Of a DNA stretch of 64,000 bases, positions 27,730 through 37,901 are shown piece by piece. Within the stretch, counting starts at the first letter, position 1. Every line of letters starts with the position of its first letter. Source of the DNA: Caballeronia turbans (GTDB taxonomy: Bacteria > Pseudomonadota > Gammaproteobacteria > Burkholderiales > Burkholderiaceae); the NCBI GenBank assembly GCA_001544655.2, contig FCOD02000022.1, positions 1 through 64,000 of the forward strand. The letters are read 5' to 3'. The notes beneath the pieces are model-generated. The model did no database searches. It saw only the letters and a program-made list of their open reading frames with translations, and had not been told where the DNA came from. The position numbers and the translations under genes were made by a program.

Positions 27730-27806
27730 TCGCGAACGGCGCCGCGAATGCCCTCGCGCGCGCCTCAGAATAGGCTCGTTTCCACGAGACTTTGCTACAA
27801 TCGACG

Positions 27807-27942
27807 CTCGCTTCCGAGGAGCGTTGCGACGGGCAATTGTTGAACATTCGCCCGCCAGGCTCGGAAGCATTCAATCCGGACGGTTCAAAAAGCGCCATGC
27901 AATCAGGGCGCCCGCAGAGCCACCGCATTCGAACGGCGCTCA
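27807..27942 (+). ncRNA. S-adenosylhomocysteine (SAH) riboswitch
   Basis: The leader shows CTTCCGAG (27811-27818) pairing with CTCGGAAG (27860-27867) to form P1. The conserved core GAGCGTTGCGACGGGC follows the first arm, and CGCCCGCCAGG closes the second. Further on, GGCGCTC near 27935-27941 can pair with GAGCGTT (27819-27825) with two G-U pairs, as in the pseudoknot of the SAH riboswitch family (Rfam RF01057). It lies 40-170 bp before ahcY. SAH binding is known to turn expression on, so the enzyme that removes SAH is made when SAH builds up. Confidence 0.9.
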
Positions 27943-27980
27943 CGTCAACATTTCTAGTCTTTTTAGAAAAGGAGGGCGTG

Positions 27981-29399
27981 ATGAACGCCGCAGTTCTCGA
28001 TTCAAATTCCAAGGATTACGTCGTCGCCGACATGTCGCTGGCCGCATGGGGCCGAAAGGAACTCGACATCGCCGAAACGGAGATGCCGGGCCTCATCCAG
28101 ACGCGCGAAGAATACAAGGCGCAGCAGCCGCTGAAGGGCGCGCGCATCGCCGGTTCGCTGCACATGACGATTCAGACGGGCGTGCTGATCGAAACGCTCA
28201 CGGCGCTGGGCGCGGACGTGCGCTGGGCCTCGTGCAACATCTTTTCGACGCAGGATCACGCAGCCGCGGCGATCGCCGCTGGCGGCACGCCGGTGTTCGC
28301 GTTCAAGGGCGAATCGCTCGACGAGTACTGGGAATTCACCCATCGCATCTTCGAATGGCCGAACGGTCAGTTCGCCAACATGATTCTCGATGACGGCGGC
28401 GACGCAACGCTGCTGCTCATTCTCGGCGCGAAGGCGGAGAAGGACCGCTCGGTCATCGCCAAGCCGACGAACGAGGAAGAAGTCGCGCTGTACAAGGCCA
28501 TCGGCAAGCATCTGGACAACGATCCGACGTGGTACTCCACGCGCCTGTCGCACATTCAGGGCGTGACGGAAGAAACCACCACGGGCGTGCATCGCCTGTA
28601 TCAGATGGAGAAGGAAGGGCGTCTGCCGTTTCCGGCCATCAACGTGAACGATTCGGTCACGAAGTCGAAGTTCGACAATCTCTACGGCTGCCGAGAGTCG
28701 CTCGTCGACGGCATCAAGCGCGCGACCGACGTGATGATCGCGGGCAAGATCGCGGTCGTGGCCGGCTACGGCGACGTGGGCAAGGGCTGCGCGCAATCGC
28801 TGCGCGGTCTGGGCGCGACGGTGTGGGTCACGGAAATCGATCCGATCTGCGCGCTGCAAGCCGCGATGGAAGGCTACCGCGTCGTGACGATGGAATACGC
28901 CGCGAGCCGCGCGGACATCTTCGTGACGGCGACAGGCAACTACCACGTCATCAATCACGACCACATGAAGGCGATGCGCAACAACGCGATCGTCTGCAAT
29001 ATCGGCCACTTCGATTCGGAAATCGATATCGCTTCCACGCGCCAGTACACGTGGGACAACATCAAGCCGCAGGTCGATCACATCGTCTTCCCGGATGGCA
29101 AGAAAATCATCATTCTGGCTGAAGGCCGTCTCGTGAACCTGGGCTGCGCGACGGGCCATCCGTCGTTCGTGATGTCCAACTCGTTCACGAACCAGACGCT
29201 CGCGCAGATCGAATTGTTCACGCAAGGCAAGAAGTACGAGAACAAGGTCTATGTGCTGCCGAAGCATCTCGACGAGAAGGTGGCGCGCCTGCACCTCGGC
29301 CGCATCGGCGCGGAACTGACCGTGCTGTCGGATGAGCAGGCCGGTTACATCGGCGTCGACAAGAACGGTCCGTTCAAGCCCAACCACTACCGCTACTAA
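27981..29399 (+). CDS. ahcY: Adenosylhomocysteinase
   Basis: The enzyme hydrolyses S-adenosylhomocysteine to homocysteine and adenosine with bound NAD. The 472-residue product contains the conserved [20 protein letters not shown], the NAD-binding glycine motif [18 protein letters not shown] (about 258-275) and the C-terminal end FKPNHYRY. The ATG at 27981 has a GGAGG ribosome-binding site, and the in-frame extension to 27792 lies inside the riboswitch. It leads a run with a small membrane protein and metF. Confidence 0.98.
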   Translation: MNAAVLDSNSKDYVVADMSLAAWGRKELDIAETEMPGLIQTREEYKAQQPLKGARIAGSLHMTIQTGVLIETLTALGADVRWASCNIFSTQDHAAAAIAAGGTPVFAFKGESLDEYWEFTHRIFEWPNGQFANMILDDGGDATLLLILGAKAEKDRSVIAKPTNEEEVALYKAIGKHLDNDPTWYSTRLSHIQGVTEETTTGVHRLYQMEKEGRLPFPAINVNDSVTKSKFDNLYGCRESLVDGIKRATDVMIAGKIAVVAGYGDVGKGCAQSLRGLGATVWVTEIDPICALQAAMEGYRVVTMEYAASRADIFVTATGNYHVINHDHMKAMRNNAIVCNIGHFDSEIDIASTRQYTWDNIKPQVDHIVFPDGKKIIILAEGRLVNLGCATGHPSFVMSNSFTNQTLAQIELFTQGKKYENKVYVLPKHLDEKVARLHLGRIGAELTVLSDEQAGYIGVDKNGPFKPNHYRY

Positions 29400-29482
29400 T
29401 CGCGAGCGGCGGCGAATCGTTGCGCGGGCGGAAGGTTCGAATCCGCCTGCGCGACCAACACGCATCAACCGGAGATTCCTCG

Positions 29483-29836
29483 ATGACCGTGCTCCTGACA
29501 TGGCTGATCAACGCGCTCGCGCTCCTGATCATCACATACCTGGTGCCGTCGATACACATTCGCAGTTTCGGCACGGCGCTCATCGTCGCGGTGGTGCTGG
29601 GGCTCATCAACGCGATCATCAGACCCGCGCTCATCATCCTCACGCTGCCGGTGACGATCGTCACGCTCGGGCTCTTCATACTCGTCGTGAATGCGCTGTG
29701 CTTCTGGCTGTGCTCGTCGCTGTTGAAGGGCTTCGAAGTATCGGGCTTCTGGTCCGCATTCTTCGGCTCGATTCTGTACAGCATCGTGTCGTGGCTGTTG
29801 TCGGCGCTGGTGTTCGGGAATCGCAATTTCGGGTGA
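29483..29836 (+). CDS. Small membrane protein, phage holin family 4 / YvlD-like
   Basis: The 117-residue protein has four hydrophobic segments: TWLINALALLIITYLVP, TALIVAVVLGLINAIIRPAL, IVTLGLFILVVNALCFWLCS and the C-terminal ILYSIVSWLLSALVFG. The NAIIRPALIILTLPVTI stretch is typical of the YvlD/DUF360 group. The gene lies between ahcY and metF, 83 bp after the former and 37 bp before the latter. Its function is unknown. Confidence 0.85.
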   Translation: MTVLLTWLINALALLIITYLVPSIHIRSFGTALIVAVVLGLINAIIRPALIILTLPVTIVTLGLFILVVNALCFWLCSSLLKGFEVSGFWSAFFGSILYSIVSWLLSALVFGNRNFG

Positions 29837-29873
29837 CGCTGGAGCGCGGACGCTGCCGTCCGTCTAAAACATC

Positions 29874-30713
29874 ATGAAACCGATCGAACTCTCATTCGAG
29901 TTTTTTCCGCCGAAGGCGCAGGAAGGCGTGGACAAGCTGCGCGCTTCCCGCGCCGAGCTGAAGACGCTCTCGCCCAAGTTCGTCTCCGTGACTTTCGGCG
30001 CGGGCGGCTCCACGCAGCAAGGCACGCTCGACACCGTGCTCGAAATGGCCGCGGAAGGCTTCGAGGCCGCGCCGCATCTTTCGTGCGTCGGATCGTCCAG
30101 GGAGAATCTGCGCGCGATTCTCACGCAGTACCGTGAGCACGGCATTCGCCATATCGTCGCGTTGCGTGGCGATCTGCCCTCGGGCATGGGCGAAGTCGGC
30201 GAGTTGCGCTATGCGTCCGAACTCGTGGCGTTCATTCGCCAGGAGCACGGCGACTGGTTCAACATCGAAGTGGCTGCGTATCCGGAGTTTCATCCGCAGT
30301 CGAAGTCGCCGCGCGCCGATCTGGAAAACTTCGCGCGCAAGGTGAAGGCGGGCGCGAATTCCGCGATCACGCAGTACTTCTTCAATGCCGACGCGTACTT
30401 CAGGTTCGTCGAGGACGCGCGCAAGCTCGGCGTCGACGTGCCGATCGTGCCGGGCATCATGCCGATCACGAACTTCACGCAACTGATGCGCTTCTCCGAC
30501 ATGTGCGGCGCGGAAGTGCCGAAGTGGATCGCGCGCCGGCTCGAAAGCTTCGGCGACGATCGCGAGTCGATTCGCGCATTCGGCGTCGACGTGGTGACGG
30601 GCCTGTGCCGCCGTCTCCTCGATGGCGGCGCGCCGGGCCTGCATTTCTACACGCTCAACGGCGCGTGGGCCTCGAAAACGGTCTGCGAGCGTCTCGGCTT
30701 CAAGAGCGCCTGA
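29874..30713 (+). CDS. metF: 5,10-methylenetetrahydrofolate reductase
   Basis: MetF reduces methylene-THF to methyl-THF for methionine synthesis. The 279-residue product has the family's N-terminal MKPIELSFEFFPPKAQEGVD with the catalytic Glu. The flavin-barrel blocks KFVSVTFGAGGSTQQGTL, HIVALRGDLP and GIMPITNFTQL are also present. It follows ahcY and a small membrane gene and probably shares the riboswitch-controlled transcript. A hairpin at 30732-30753 follows. Confidence 0.97.
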   Translation: MKPIELSFEFFPPKAQEGVDKLRASRAELKTLSPKFVSVTFGAGGSTQQGTLDTVLEMAAEGFEAAPHLSCVGSSRENLRAILTQYREHGIRHIVALRGDLPSGMGEVGELRYASELVAFIRQEHGDWFNIEVAAYPEFHPQSKSPRADLENFARKVKAGANSAITQYFFNADAYFRFVEDARKLGVDVPIVPGIMPITNFTQLMRFSDMCGAEVPKWIARRLESFGDDRESIRAFGVDVVTGLCRRLLDGGAPGLHFYTLNGAWASKTVCERLGFKSA

Positions 30714-30731
30714 CCTGCATCAATGTTTCGC

Positions 30732-30770
30732 CCGCGCGGCGCTCCCCGCGCGGTTCTTTTCTTTTCCTCC
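30732..30770 (+). terminator. Terminator after metF
   Basis: Two copies of CCGCGCGG (30732-30739 and 30746-30753) form an 8-bp GC stem with a 6-base loop, followed by the T-rich TTCTTTTCTTTT. It lies 19 bp after the metF stop. The remaining 265 bp to dppA hold that gene's leader; I see only a weak promoter candidate with TACACT near 30987. Confidence 0.8.
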
Positions 30771-31035
30771 CTCTTTATTCGACTTTTCCCGCCGATCATT
30801 GCCATCGCGCGCAATATTTCGTCGTCCTTCTATCACCTCGACGCATGGCCGATAACCTACCCTTATCGAAGCGCGATCGACGACAAACTCTAGTGGGGAA
30901 AACCAAGCGCGCATGTCACTTTTGTTCGTGCTAGGGTAGCGCCCGACTTTGCGCACACGCGTCGAAAAAACGGGTGGTGCGATCAAGTACACTCGCGCTA
31001 CACCGGCCAGAAGCCGGTACTGACTTGGAGGAAAC

Positions 31036-32667
31036 ATGAACAAAAACAGCCTGTTGCGAGCCGTCCGCCGTTCGGCGCTCGCGGGCGCCGTGGCCACGGC
31101 GACGCTCTTCGCAGCATCGGCCGCGAATGCCGCCATCCCGAACAAGACGCTCGTGTACTGCTCGGAAGGCAGCCCGGCCGGCTTCGATCCGGCCCAGTAC
31201 ACGACCGGCACCGACTTCACCGCGAACACGTTCACCGTGTACAACCGCCTCGTCGAATTCGAGCGCGGCGGCACGAAGGTCGAGCCGGGTCTCGCCGAAA
31301 AGTGGGACGTGTCGTCCGACGGACTGACCTACACGTTCCATCTGCGCCACGGCGTGAAGTTCCAGACGACGTCGTACTTCAAGCCGACGCGCGAATTCAA
31401 CGCGGATGACGTGATCTTCACGTTCAACCGCATGCTCGATCCGAACAATCCGTTCCGCAAGGCGTACAACGTGCAGTTTCCGTACTTCACGGACCTCGGC
31501 ATGGACAAGCTGATCTCGAAGATCGAGAAGGTCGACCCGTACACCGTGAAGTTCACGCTAAAGGAAGTGAGCGCGCCGTTCATCCAGAACATGGCGATGG
31601 AATACGCGTCGATCCTCTCCGCCGAGTACACGGACAAGTTGCTGAAGGACGGCAAGGCCGCCGACATCAACCAGCAGCCGGTCGGCACCGGACCGTTCAT
31701 CTTCCGCAGCTACACGAAGGACGCGACCATCCGCTTCGACGGCAATCCTGATTACTGGAAGCCGAATGCGGTGCAGATCTCGAAGCTGATCTTCTCGATC
31801 ACGCCGGATGCCGCCGTGCGCGTGCAGAAGCTGAAGAACAACGAATGCCAGGTGATGAGCTATCCGCGTCCGGGCGACATCGCGGCGCTGAAGTCGGCGT
31901 CGAATGTCGATACGCCGTCGCAGGCCGGCTTCAACGAAGGCTATGTCGCGTACAACGTGACGAAGAAGGACCTCGGCAACACCGACGTGCGCCGCGCACT
32001 CGACATGGCGATCAACAAGAAGGCGATCATCGATTCCGTGTATCAGGGTGCGGGCCAGCCGGCCACGGCGCCGATGCCGCCGACGCAATGGTCCTATGAC
32101 AAGAACCTCAAGGGTCAGGCATACGACACCGCGAAGGCGAAGGAACTGCTTGCGAAGGCGGGCTTCCCGAACGGCTTCGAGATCACGTTGTGGGCGATGC
32201 CCGTGCAACGCGCATACAACCCGAACGCGCGCCTGATGGCGGAAATGATCCAGGCCGACTGGGCGAAGATCGGCGTGAAGGCGAACATCGTGTCGTACGA
32301 GTGGGGTGAGTATCTGAAGCGCGCGCACGCGGGCGAACATGATGCGCTCCTGATCGGCTGGACGGGCGATAACGGCGATCCCGACAACTGGCTCGGCACG
32401 CTGCTCGGCTGCGATGCGGTGAAGGGCAGCAACTTTTCGAAGTGGTGCTACAAGCCGTTCGACGATCTCGTCGTGAAGGGCCGTTCGACGACCGATGTCG
32501 CCGCGCGCACGAAGGCCTACACCGATGCGCAGCAGATCTTCGCGCAACAACTGCCGTTCTCCCCGATCGCGCACTCGACCGTGTATCAGCCTGTCAGCAA
32601 GAAGGTGACGAACATGAAGATCGAGCCGCTTGGCTACGTGCGTTTCGACGGCGTCGGCATGCAATAA
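31036..32667 (+). CDS. dppA: Dipeptide ABC transporter, periplasmic substrate-binding protein
   Basis: This binds peptides in the periplasm for uptake. The 543-residue product has a signal peptide with a probable cut after ASAANA (residue about 32). The family 5 solute-binding motifs follow: AEKWDVSSDGLTYTFHLRHG, VKFQTTSYFKPTREFNADDV and PDYWKPNAVQISKLIF. A GGAGG ribosome-binding site precedes the ATG. Composition resembles DppA more than OppA; substrate range (dipeptides, haem or other peptides) cannot be fixed from sequence. A stable hairpin separates it from dppB. Confidence 0.93.
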   Translation: MNKNSLLRAVRRSALAGAVATATLFAASAANAAIPNKTLVYCSEGSPAGFDPAQYTTGTDFTANTFTVYNRLVEFERGGTKVEPGLAEKWDVSSDGLTYTFHLRHGVKFQTTSYFKPTREFNADDVIFTFNRMLDPNNPFRKAYNVQFPYFTDLGMDKLISKIEKVDPYTVKFTLKEVSAPFIQNMAMEYASILSAEYTDKLLKDGKAADINQQPVGTGPFIFRSYTKDATIRFDGNPDYWKPNAVQISKLIFSITPDAAVRVQKLKNNECQVMSYPRPGDIAALKSASNVDTPSQAGFNEGYVAYNVTKKDLGNTDVRRALDMAINKKAIIDSVYQGAGQPATAPMPPTQWSYDKNLKGQAYDTAKAKELLAKAGFPNGFEITLWAMPVQRAYNPNARLMAEMIQADWAKIGVKANIVSYEWGEYLKRAHAGEHDALLIGWTGDNGDPDNWLGTLLGCDAVKGSNFSKWCYKPFDDLVVKGRSTTDVAARTKAYTDAQQIFAQQLPFSPIAHSTVYQPVSKKVTNMKIEPLGYVRFDGVGMQ

Positions 32668-32716
32668 GGTTTTGCTGCGGAACGCTTTTTGCACTAAACC
32701 ATAACTAATCGAATAG

Positions 32717-32757
32717 GTCCGGCGGCGCGGGTCGAAGAACGATCCAAGCCGCCGGAC
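32717..32757 (+). terminator. Intercistronic hairpin between dppA and dppB
   Basis: Perfect 10-bp arms GTCCGGCGGC (32717-32726) and GCCGCCGGAC (32748-32757) surround a 21-base loop. Only a short TTT follows. Such hairpins after the binding-protein gene usually stabilise the upstream mRNA or partly terminate, giving more DppA than membrane proteins. The role here is inferred. Confidence 0.6.
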
Positions 32758-32793
32758 ACGTTTCTAGTCCCTCCAATACCGAAAAGGGCGATC

Positions 32794-33804
32794 ATGTTCC
32801 GATTCGTTTTGCGACGCATAGGAATGGTGATACCGACGTTCATCGGCATTACGATTCTCGCGTTCGCGCTCATCCACCTGATTCCGGGCGACCCCATCGA
32901 AGTGATGATGGGCGAGCGCGGCGTGGACCCGGCGATGCATGCCGAAGCCATGAAGCGCCTCGGCCTCGATCAGCCGCTTCCGCTGCAATATCTCACTTAC
33001 GTCGGGCATGCGCTGAAAGGCGATCTCGGCATGTCCATCATCACGAATACGAGCGTGATGGGCGAGTTTCTCGCGCGCTTTCCCGCGACGGTCGAGCTCT
33101 CCATCTGCGCGATGATCTTCGCGCTCGTCGTCGGACTGCCGGCAGGTGTTGCGGCTGCGCTCAAGCGCGGCACCGTCGTCGATCACGGCGTGATGGGCAC
33201 GGCGCTCACCGGCTACTCGATGCCGATTTTCTGGTGGGGCTTGATCCTCATCATGTTCTTCTCGGCGAAGCTCGGATGGACGCCGGTGTCGGGCCGCATC
33301 GCGGTGGAATACGACATTCCGCACGTCACGGGCTTCATGCTGATCGATGCGCTCTTCTCCACCGACGAAGGCGCGTTCACGTCGGCGCTCTCGCATCTGA
33401 TTTTGCCGACCATCGTGCTCGGCACGATTCCGCTCGCGGTCATCGCGCGCATGACGCGTTCCTCGATGCTCGAAGTGCTGCGCGAGGACTACATCCGCAC
33501 CGCGCGCGCGAAGGGTTTGTCGCCGCTGCGCGTGGTCGTCGTGCATGCGTTGCGCAATGCGCTCATTCCGGTGGTGACCGTGATCGGCCTGCAGGTCGGC
33601 ACATTGCTCGCGGGCGCGGTGCTGACCGAGACGCTGTTCTCGTGGCCGGGCGTCGGCAAGTGGCTCATCGATGCCATTTCGCGTCGCGACTATCCGGTCG
33701 TGCAAGGCGGCATTCTGATGATCGCGACACTCGTGATCGTCGTGAATCTGGTCGTCGATCTGCTCTACGGCGTGTTGAATCCGCGCATTCGCCATACTCG
33801 CTGA
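32794..33804 (+). CDS. dppB: Dipeptide ABC transporter permease DppB
   Basis: The 336-residue permease starts MFRFVLRRIGMVIPTFIGIT and has six membrane segments. It carries the BPD permease EAA-like loop (RTARAKGLSPLRVVVVHALR, about 235-254). GDPIEVMMGERG near residue 32 is typical of DppB/OppB proteins. dppC follows after 13 bp. Confidence 0.96.
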   Translation: MFRFVLRRIGMVIPTFIGITILAFALIHLIPGDPIEVMMGERGVDPAMHAEAMKRLGLDQPLPLQYLTYVGHALKGDLGMSIITNTSVMGEFLARFPATVELSICAMIFALVVGLPAGVAAALKRGTVVDHGVMGTALTGYSMPIFWWGLILIMFFSAKLGWTPVSGRIAVEYDIPHVTGFMLIDALFSTDEGAFTSALSHLILPTIVLGTIPLAVIARMTRSSMLEVLREDYIRTARAKGLSPLRVVVVHALRNALIPVVTVIGLQVGTLLAGAVLTETLFSWPGVGKWLIDAISRRDYPVVQGGILMIATLVIVVNLVVDLLYGVLNPRIRHTR

Positions 33805-33817
33805 GGTCACACAAGAT

Positions 33818-34735
33818 ATGGCTGACATTCAAAACAATCTCCCGCCCGGAGCGCTTACGCCGCCCTCCGGCCGCATGGTCGCCGCGCGCGAATTCTGGGC
33901 GAACTTCTCGCGCAATCGCGGCGCGGTGGTCGCGGGCCTGATCGTGGTTGTACTGGTTCTGGTTGCGCTGTTCGCGCCGCTGATCGCGCCGCATAGCCCG
34001 ATCGAGCAATACCGCGACTACGTGAAAATTCCGCCCGCGTGGCTCGAAGGCGGCAACCGCATGTTTCTGCTCGGCACCGACGAAGCGGGCCGCGACATCC
34101 TCTCGCGTTTGATGTACGGCGCGCGGCTGTCGTTCTGGATCGGCTTCGTGTCGGTGATTCTCGCGCTGATTCCGGGCGTCGTGCTCGGCCTCATGGCCGC
34201 GTTCTTCAACTGGCTCGATACGCCGATCATGCGCGTGATGGACGTGCTGCTCGCGTTGCCGTCGCTGCTGCTCGCGGTCGCCGTCGTCGCGATCATCGGG
34301 CCGGGGCTCGTCAACACGATGCTCGCAATTGCAATCGTCGCGCTGCCGGGTTATGTGCGTCTGACGCGCGCGTCGGCGCTCGGTGAATTGCAGAAGGAAT
34401 ACGTGACGGCATCGCGCGTCGCGGGCGCGGGCACCGTGCGGCTGATGTTCTCGCAAGTGCTGCCGAACTGCGCCGCGCCGCTCATCGTGCAGGCGACGCT
34501 CGGTTTTTCGTCCGCGATTCTCGATGCCGCCGCGCTCGGCTTCCTCGGCCTCGGCGTGCAGCCGCCGGCGGCGGAGTGGGGCGCGATGCTGGCATCGGCG
34601 CGGGATTACATCGAGAGCGCATGGTGGATCGTGACCATGCCGGGCCTGTCGATTCTGGTCTCGGTGCTCGTCATCAACCTGCTCGGCGACGGTCTGCGTG
34701 ACGCGCTCGATCCGAAACTCAAACGGATGGGCTGA
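33818..34735 (+). CDS. dppC: Dipeptide ABC transporter permease DppC
   Basis: The 305-residue permease has a cytoplasmic N-terminus and the family block [20 protein letters not shown] (about 84-103). It also has [20 protein letters not shown] (EAA loop) and [19 protein letters not shown]. It pairs with DppB. The stop lies 1 bp before the dppD ATG. Confidence 0.96.
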   Translation: MADIQNNLPPGALTPPSGRMVAAREFWANFSRNRGAVVAGLIVVVLVLVALFAPLIAPHSPIEQYRDYVKIPPAWLEGGNRMFLLGTDEAGRDILSRLMYGARLSFWIGFVSVILALIPGVVLGLMAAFFNWLDTPIMRVMDVLLALPSLLLAVAVVAIIGPGLVNTMLAIAIVALPGYVRLTRASALGELQKEYVTASRVAGAGTVRLMFSQVLPNCAAPLIVQATLGFSSAILDAAALGFLGLGVQPPAAEWGAMLASARDYIESAWWIVTMPGLSILVSVLVINLLGDGLRDALDPKLKRMG

Positions 34736-34736
34736 C

Positions 34737-35729
34737 ATGAACGATCTTCTGACTATCCGCAATTTGCAGGTGACGTTCGGCGGCACCCAGGCGGTCGATC
34801 GCATCGACCTGAGCGTGAAGCCGGGCGAAGTGGTCGGCGTCGTGGGCGAATCCGGCTCCGGCAAGAGCGTCACGATGATGGCGCTGATGGGCCTCATCGA
34901 CGCGCCCGGCAAGGTCACCGCCGATCAGGTCACGTTCGACGGCAAGGACTTGCTGAAGGCATCGGCGCGCGCGCGTCGAAGCATCATCGGCAAGGACATT
35001 GCAATGGTGTTCCAGGACGCGCTCACGAGCCTGAACCCGAGCTACACCGTCGGCTATCAGATCAAGGAAGTGCTGAAGCTGCACGAAGGCTTGCGCGGCG
35101 ATGCGCTCGACCGGCGCGCACTCGAGCTGCTCGATCAGGTCGGCATTCCGGATGCGAAGAGCCGCATCAACGCGTTTCCGCATCAAATGTCGGGCGGCAT
35201 GAACCAGCGCGTGATGATCGCGATGGCGGTCGCGTGCAATCCGAAGCTGCTGATCGCCGACGAGCCGACCACCGCCCTCGACGTGACGATCCAGGCGCAG
35301 ATCATGGAGCTGCTCGTCAAGCTGCAGAAGGAACGCGGCATGGCGCTCGTGCTGATCTCGCACGATCTGGCGGTCGTGTCCGAAGTGGCGCAGCGCGTCG
35401 CGGTGATGTACGCGGGCGAGATCATCGAAACGAATCATGTGCCGACGATCTTCAGCGAGCCGCATCATCCGTACACGGAAGCGCTGCTCGCCGCGATTCC
35501 CGAACATAGCCGCGGCGCGGAGCGTCTTGCCGCGCTGCCGGGCATGGTGCCGGGCAAGGACGACCGGCCGAGCGGATGTCTCTTCGCGCCGCGCTGCAAG
35601 TACGTCGTCGACGATTGCTGGAAAGCCCGGCCGGGTCTCTTTCAGCTCGACAAGCACGATCCGGCCGTGCGCGCGCGTTGCATCAAGCCGTTGAACATCG
35701 ATGTCGTGGTGGAAGGAGGCGCGCGATGA
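34737..35729 (+). CDS. dppD: Dipeptide ABC transporter ATP-binding protein DppD
   Basis: The 330-residue ATPase has Walker [17 protein letters not shown] (about 39-54), the signature [13 protein letters not shown] and Walker [15 protein letters not shown]-terminal oligopeptide-transporter tail with Cys ([15 protein letters not shown]) probably binds an iron-sulphur cluster, as in homologues. I chose ATG 34737 ([16 protein letters not shown]). Its stop overlaps the dppF start by 4 bp. Confidence 0.96.
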   Translation: MNDLLTIRNLQVTFGGTQAVDRIDLSVKPGEVVGVVGESGSGKSVTMMALMGLIDAPGKVTADQVTFDGKDLLKASARARRSIIGKDIAMVFQDALTSLNPSYTVGYQIKEVLKLHEGLRGDALDRRALELLDQVGIPDAKSRINAFPHQMSGGMNQRVMIAMAVACNPKLLIADEPTTALDVTIQAQIMELLVKLQKERGMALVLISHDLAVVSEVAQRVAVMYAGEIIETNHVPTIFSEPHHPYTEALLAAIPEHSRGAERLAALPGMVPGKDDRPSGCLFAPRCKYVVDDCWKARPGLFQLDKHDPAVRARCIKPLNIDVVVEGGAR

Positions 35730-36730
35730 ACGCCGTACCGAAGGAAATCAATCAGGACATCGTGCTCGCCGCGGACCAGCTCACGAAGTACTACGACGTG
35801 AAGCGCAGTGCGTTCAAGCACGGCACGGTCAAGGCGCTCAACGGCGTGTCGTTCGAGCTGAAGCGCGGCCGCACGCTCGCGGTCGTCGGCGAATCGGGCT
35901 GCGGCAAGTCCACGCTCGCGCGCCAGTTGACGATGATCGAAACACCGACGTCGGGCCGCTTGCTGATCGACGGCGATGATGTCGCGGGCGCGAGCAAGGC
36001 GAAGATCGCCGAGTTGCGCCAGCGCGTGCAGATGGTGTTTCAGAATCCGTTCGCGTCGTTGAATCCGCGCAAGACCGTCGAGCAGACGCTCGGCGAGCCG
36101 CTTGCCATCAACACGTCGCTTTCGGCGACGGAGCGCGCCGAACGCATCGCGAAAATGATGCGCACCGTCGGCCTGCGGCCCGAGCATGCGACGCGTTATC
36201 CGCACATGTTTTCGGGCGGGCAGCGTCAACGCGTCGCGATCGCGCGGGCGATGATTCTCGATCCGCAGATCGTCGTCGCGGATGAACCCGTGTCCGCACT
36301 CGATGTTTCGATTCAGGCGCAGATCCTGAACCTGTTCATGGATCTGCAGGCGCAGTTCGGCACGAGCTACGTGTTCATCTCGCATAACTTGTCGGTGGTG
36401 GAGCATATCGCCGACGATGTGATGGTCATGTACTTCGGCGGTGTTGCCGAAGTGGGCGACAAGAAGACGATCTTCGCGAATCCGCGCCATCCGTACACGC
36501 GCGCGCTGATGTCCGCGACGCCCGCGATCTTCGAGGAAGACCGGCGCATCAAGATCAAGCTGCAGGGCGAGATGCCGTCGCCGCTCAATCCGCCATCGGG
36601 CTGCACGTTTCATCAGCGTTGCCCGTATGCGATCGAGCGATGCCGTGTGGAAGAGCCGAAGCTGCGCGAGGTCGACGGGCGTCAGGTGTCATGCCATCGC
36701 GCCGAGGAGGTCGGCGAGGGCGAAGCCTGA
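35726..36730 (+). CDS. dppF: Dipeptide ABC transporter ATP-binding protein DppF
   Basis: The 334-residue ATPase pairs with DppD. It has Walker [14 protein letters not shown] (about 56-68), signature [14 protein letters not shown], Walker [13 protein letters not shown], and a C-terminal Cys motif ([15 protein letters not shown]). The ATG at 35726 overlaps the dppD stop (ATGA), with GGAGG just upstream. It closes the dppABCDF operon. Confidence 0.96.
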   Translation: MNAVPKEINQDIVLAADQLTKYYDVKRSAFKHGTVKALNGVSFELKRGRTLAVVGESGCGKSTLARQLTMIETPTSGRLLIDGDDVAGASKAKIAELRQRVQMVFQNPFASLNPRKTVEQTLGEPLAINTSLSATERAERIAKMMRTVGLRPEHATRYPHMFSGGQRQRVAIARAMILDPQIVVADEPVSALDVSIQAQILNLFMDLQAQFGTSYVFISHNLSVVEHIADDVMVMYFGGVAEVGDKKTIFANPRHPYTRALMSATPAIFEEDRRIKIKLQGEMPSPLNPPSGCTFHQRCPYAIERCRVEEPKLREVDGRQVSCHRAEEVGEGEA

Positions 36731-36779
36731 ATCTCACCGGGCAGGTCAGGTGTTCGGCGCGACACGCGAATGTTTTAAG

Positions 36780-37880
36780 ATGTGGGTCGTGCCGGATTCA
36801 TACGACAAGCCGCGCCTTCCGTGCGCGGCGTTCGCCAAAACGACAGCCATCGTGCTGTCGTTCGTGCTGTTTACGGCTGGCGTTTCGGTCTCGTCATCGG
36901 GTTTTGCCGTGGTGGGATCGCGCACGCCGCAGGCCGCGGGCGATGCCGGCTCCGCCGCCGCGCCGTCCAATCCCGCCCCGCCTCTGCCGCCGCCGCGCGC
37001 GGATCGCTCGGACGGCACGACCGCGAGTGGCCCGGTGCGCGCGCAACCGCCGCGAATGCCCTTTTACGTCGCGACCAAGGGCACGACGACCATCTATGTG
37101 CTCGGCACGCTCCATGTAGGTTTCGCGAGCGACTATCCGCCCGGGCAGCCGTTTCGCAAATCGATACTCGCGGCGCTCGATGCATCGCCCACGCTGGCGC
37201 TAGAAATTTCCCCCGATGAACTGCTGCTGTCTCAGGACGACGTGAACCGCTACGGCATGTGCCGCAGCGAGTGCCTGATCGATTACCTGCCGGACTCGAT
37301 GTGGAAGAAGGTCGAAACGCGCATGCGCGGCAATCCGGAGGCGCTGAAGGAGTTGCGGCACACCCGTCCGTGGCTCGCGTCGATGCTGATCGAAACCTAC
37401 GATACGTTGAAGGCGGGGTTTCAGAGCGAGTACGGCACCGAGGCGCAGTTGCAGAATGTGTATTTGCGTGCGCGCGGGAAGATCGTCGGGCTCGAGACGC
37501 TGAATGAGCAGATCTCGACGTTCACGCGTCTCACGTCGGCGCAGCAGCGCGAGATGCTCGCGCAGGATCTGGTGCAGACGCCCGCGGAGAATGTCGCGGA
37601 TGTGAAGGAACTGCACCGGCTATGGCGCATCGGCGATGCGGACGCCTTGAAAGCGTGGGATGACGCGAAGTCGAGCAAGCTGGCGAGGAACGCGGCGCTG
37701 GCGGCGCAGGTCGATAATCGCGTGGTGTATGAGCGGAACCGGCGGTTTGTCGCGAGGATGGTCGGGCTGGCGGGGCCGGATAGGCCCGTTTTTGTGGCGA
37801 TCGGGGCGTTGCATCTCGGCGGGCCGAGGGGGGTGTTGGAGTTGTTAAGGAAGAGGGGGTTTGTGGTGGTGGGGGGGTGA
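36780..37880 (+). CDS. TraB/GumN family protein
   Basis: The 366-residue product has an N-terminal signal or anchor segment (TTAIVLSFVLFTAGVSV). A Pro-rich linker and a TraB/GumN domain follow (about 95-365): TTIYVLGTLHVGFASDYPPG with the GT.H motif, and PVFVAIGALHLGGPRGVLEL with the matching GA.HL motif. Members are thought to be metal-dependent hydrolases or proteases of the Tiki type, exported to the periplasm; the function is unproven. The start at 36780 is the ATG nearest the signal sequence. The last 60 bp are unusually G-rich. Confidence 0.85.
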   Translation: MWVVPDSYDKPRLPCAAFAKTTAIVLSFVLFTAGVSVSSSGFAVVGSRTPQAAGDAGSAAAPSNPAPPLPPPRADRSDGTTASGPVRAQPPRMPFYVATKGTTTIYVLGTLHVGFASDYPPGQPFRKSILAALDASPTLALEISPDELLLSQDDVNRYGMCRSECLIDYLPDSMWKKVETRMRGNPEALKELRHTRPWLASMLIETYDTLKAGFQSEYGTEAQLQNVYLRARGKIVGLETLNEQISTFTRLTSAQQREMLAQDLVQTPAENVADVKELHRLWRIGDADALKAWDDAKSSKLARNAALAAQVDNRVVYERNRRFVARMVGLAGPDRPVFVAIGALHLGGPRGVLELLRKRGFVVVGG

Positions 37881-37901
37881 GGAGTTCGGTCATCCGTTTC
37901 C

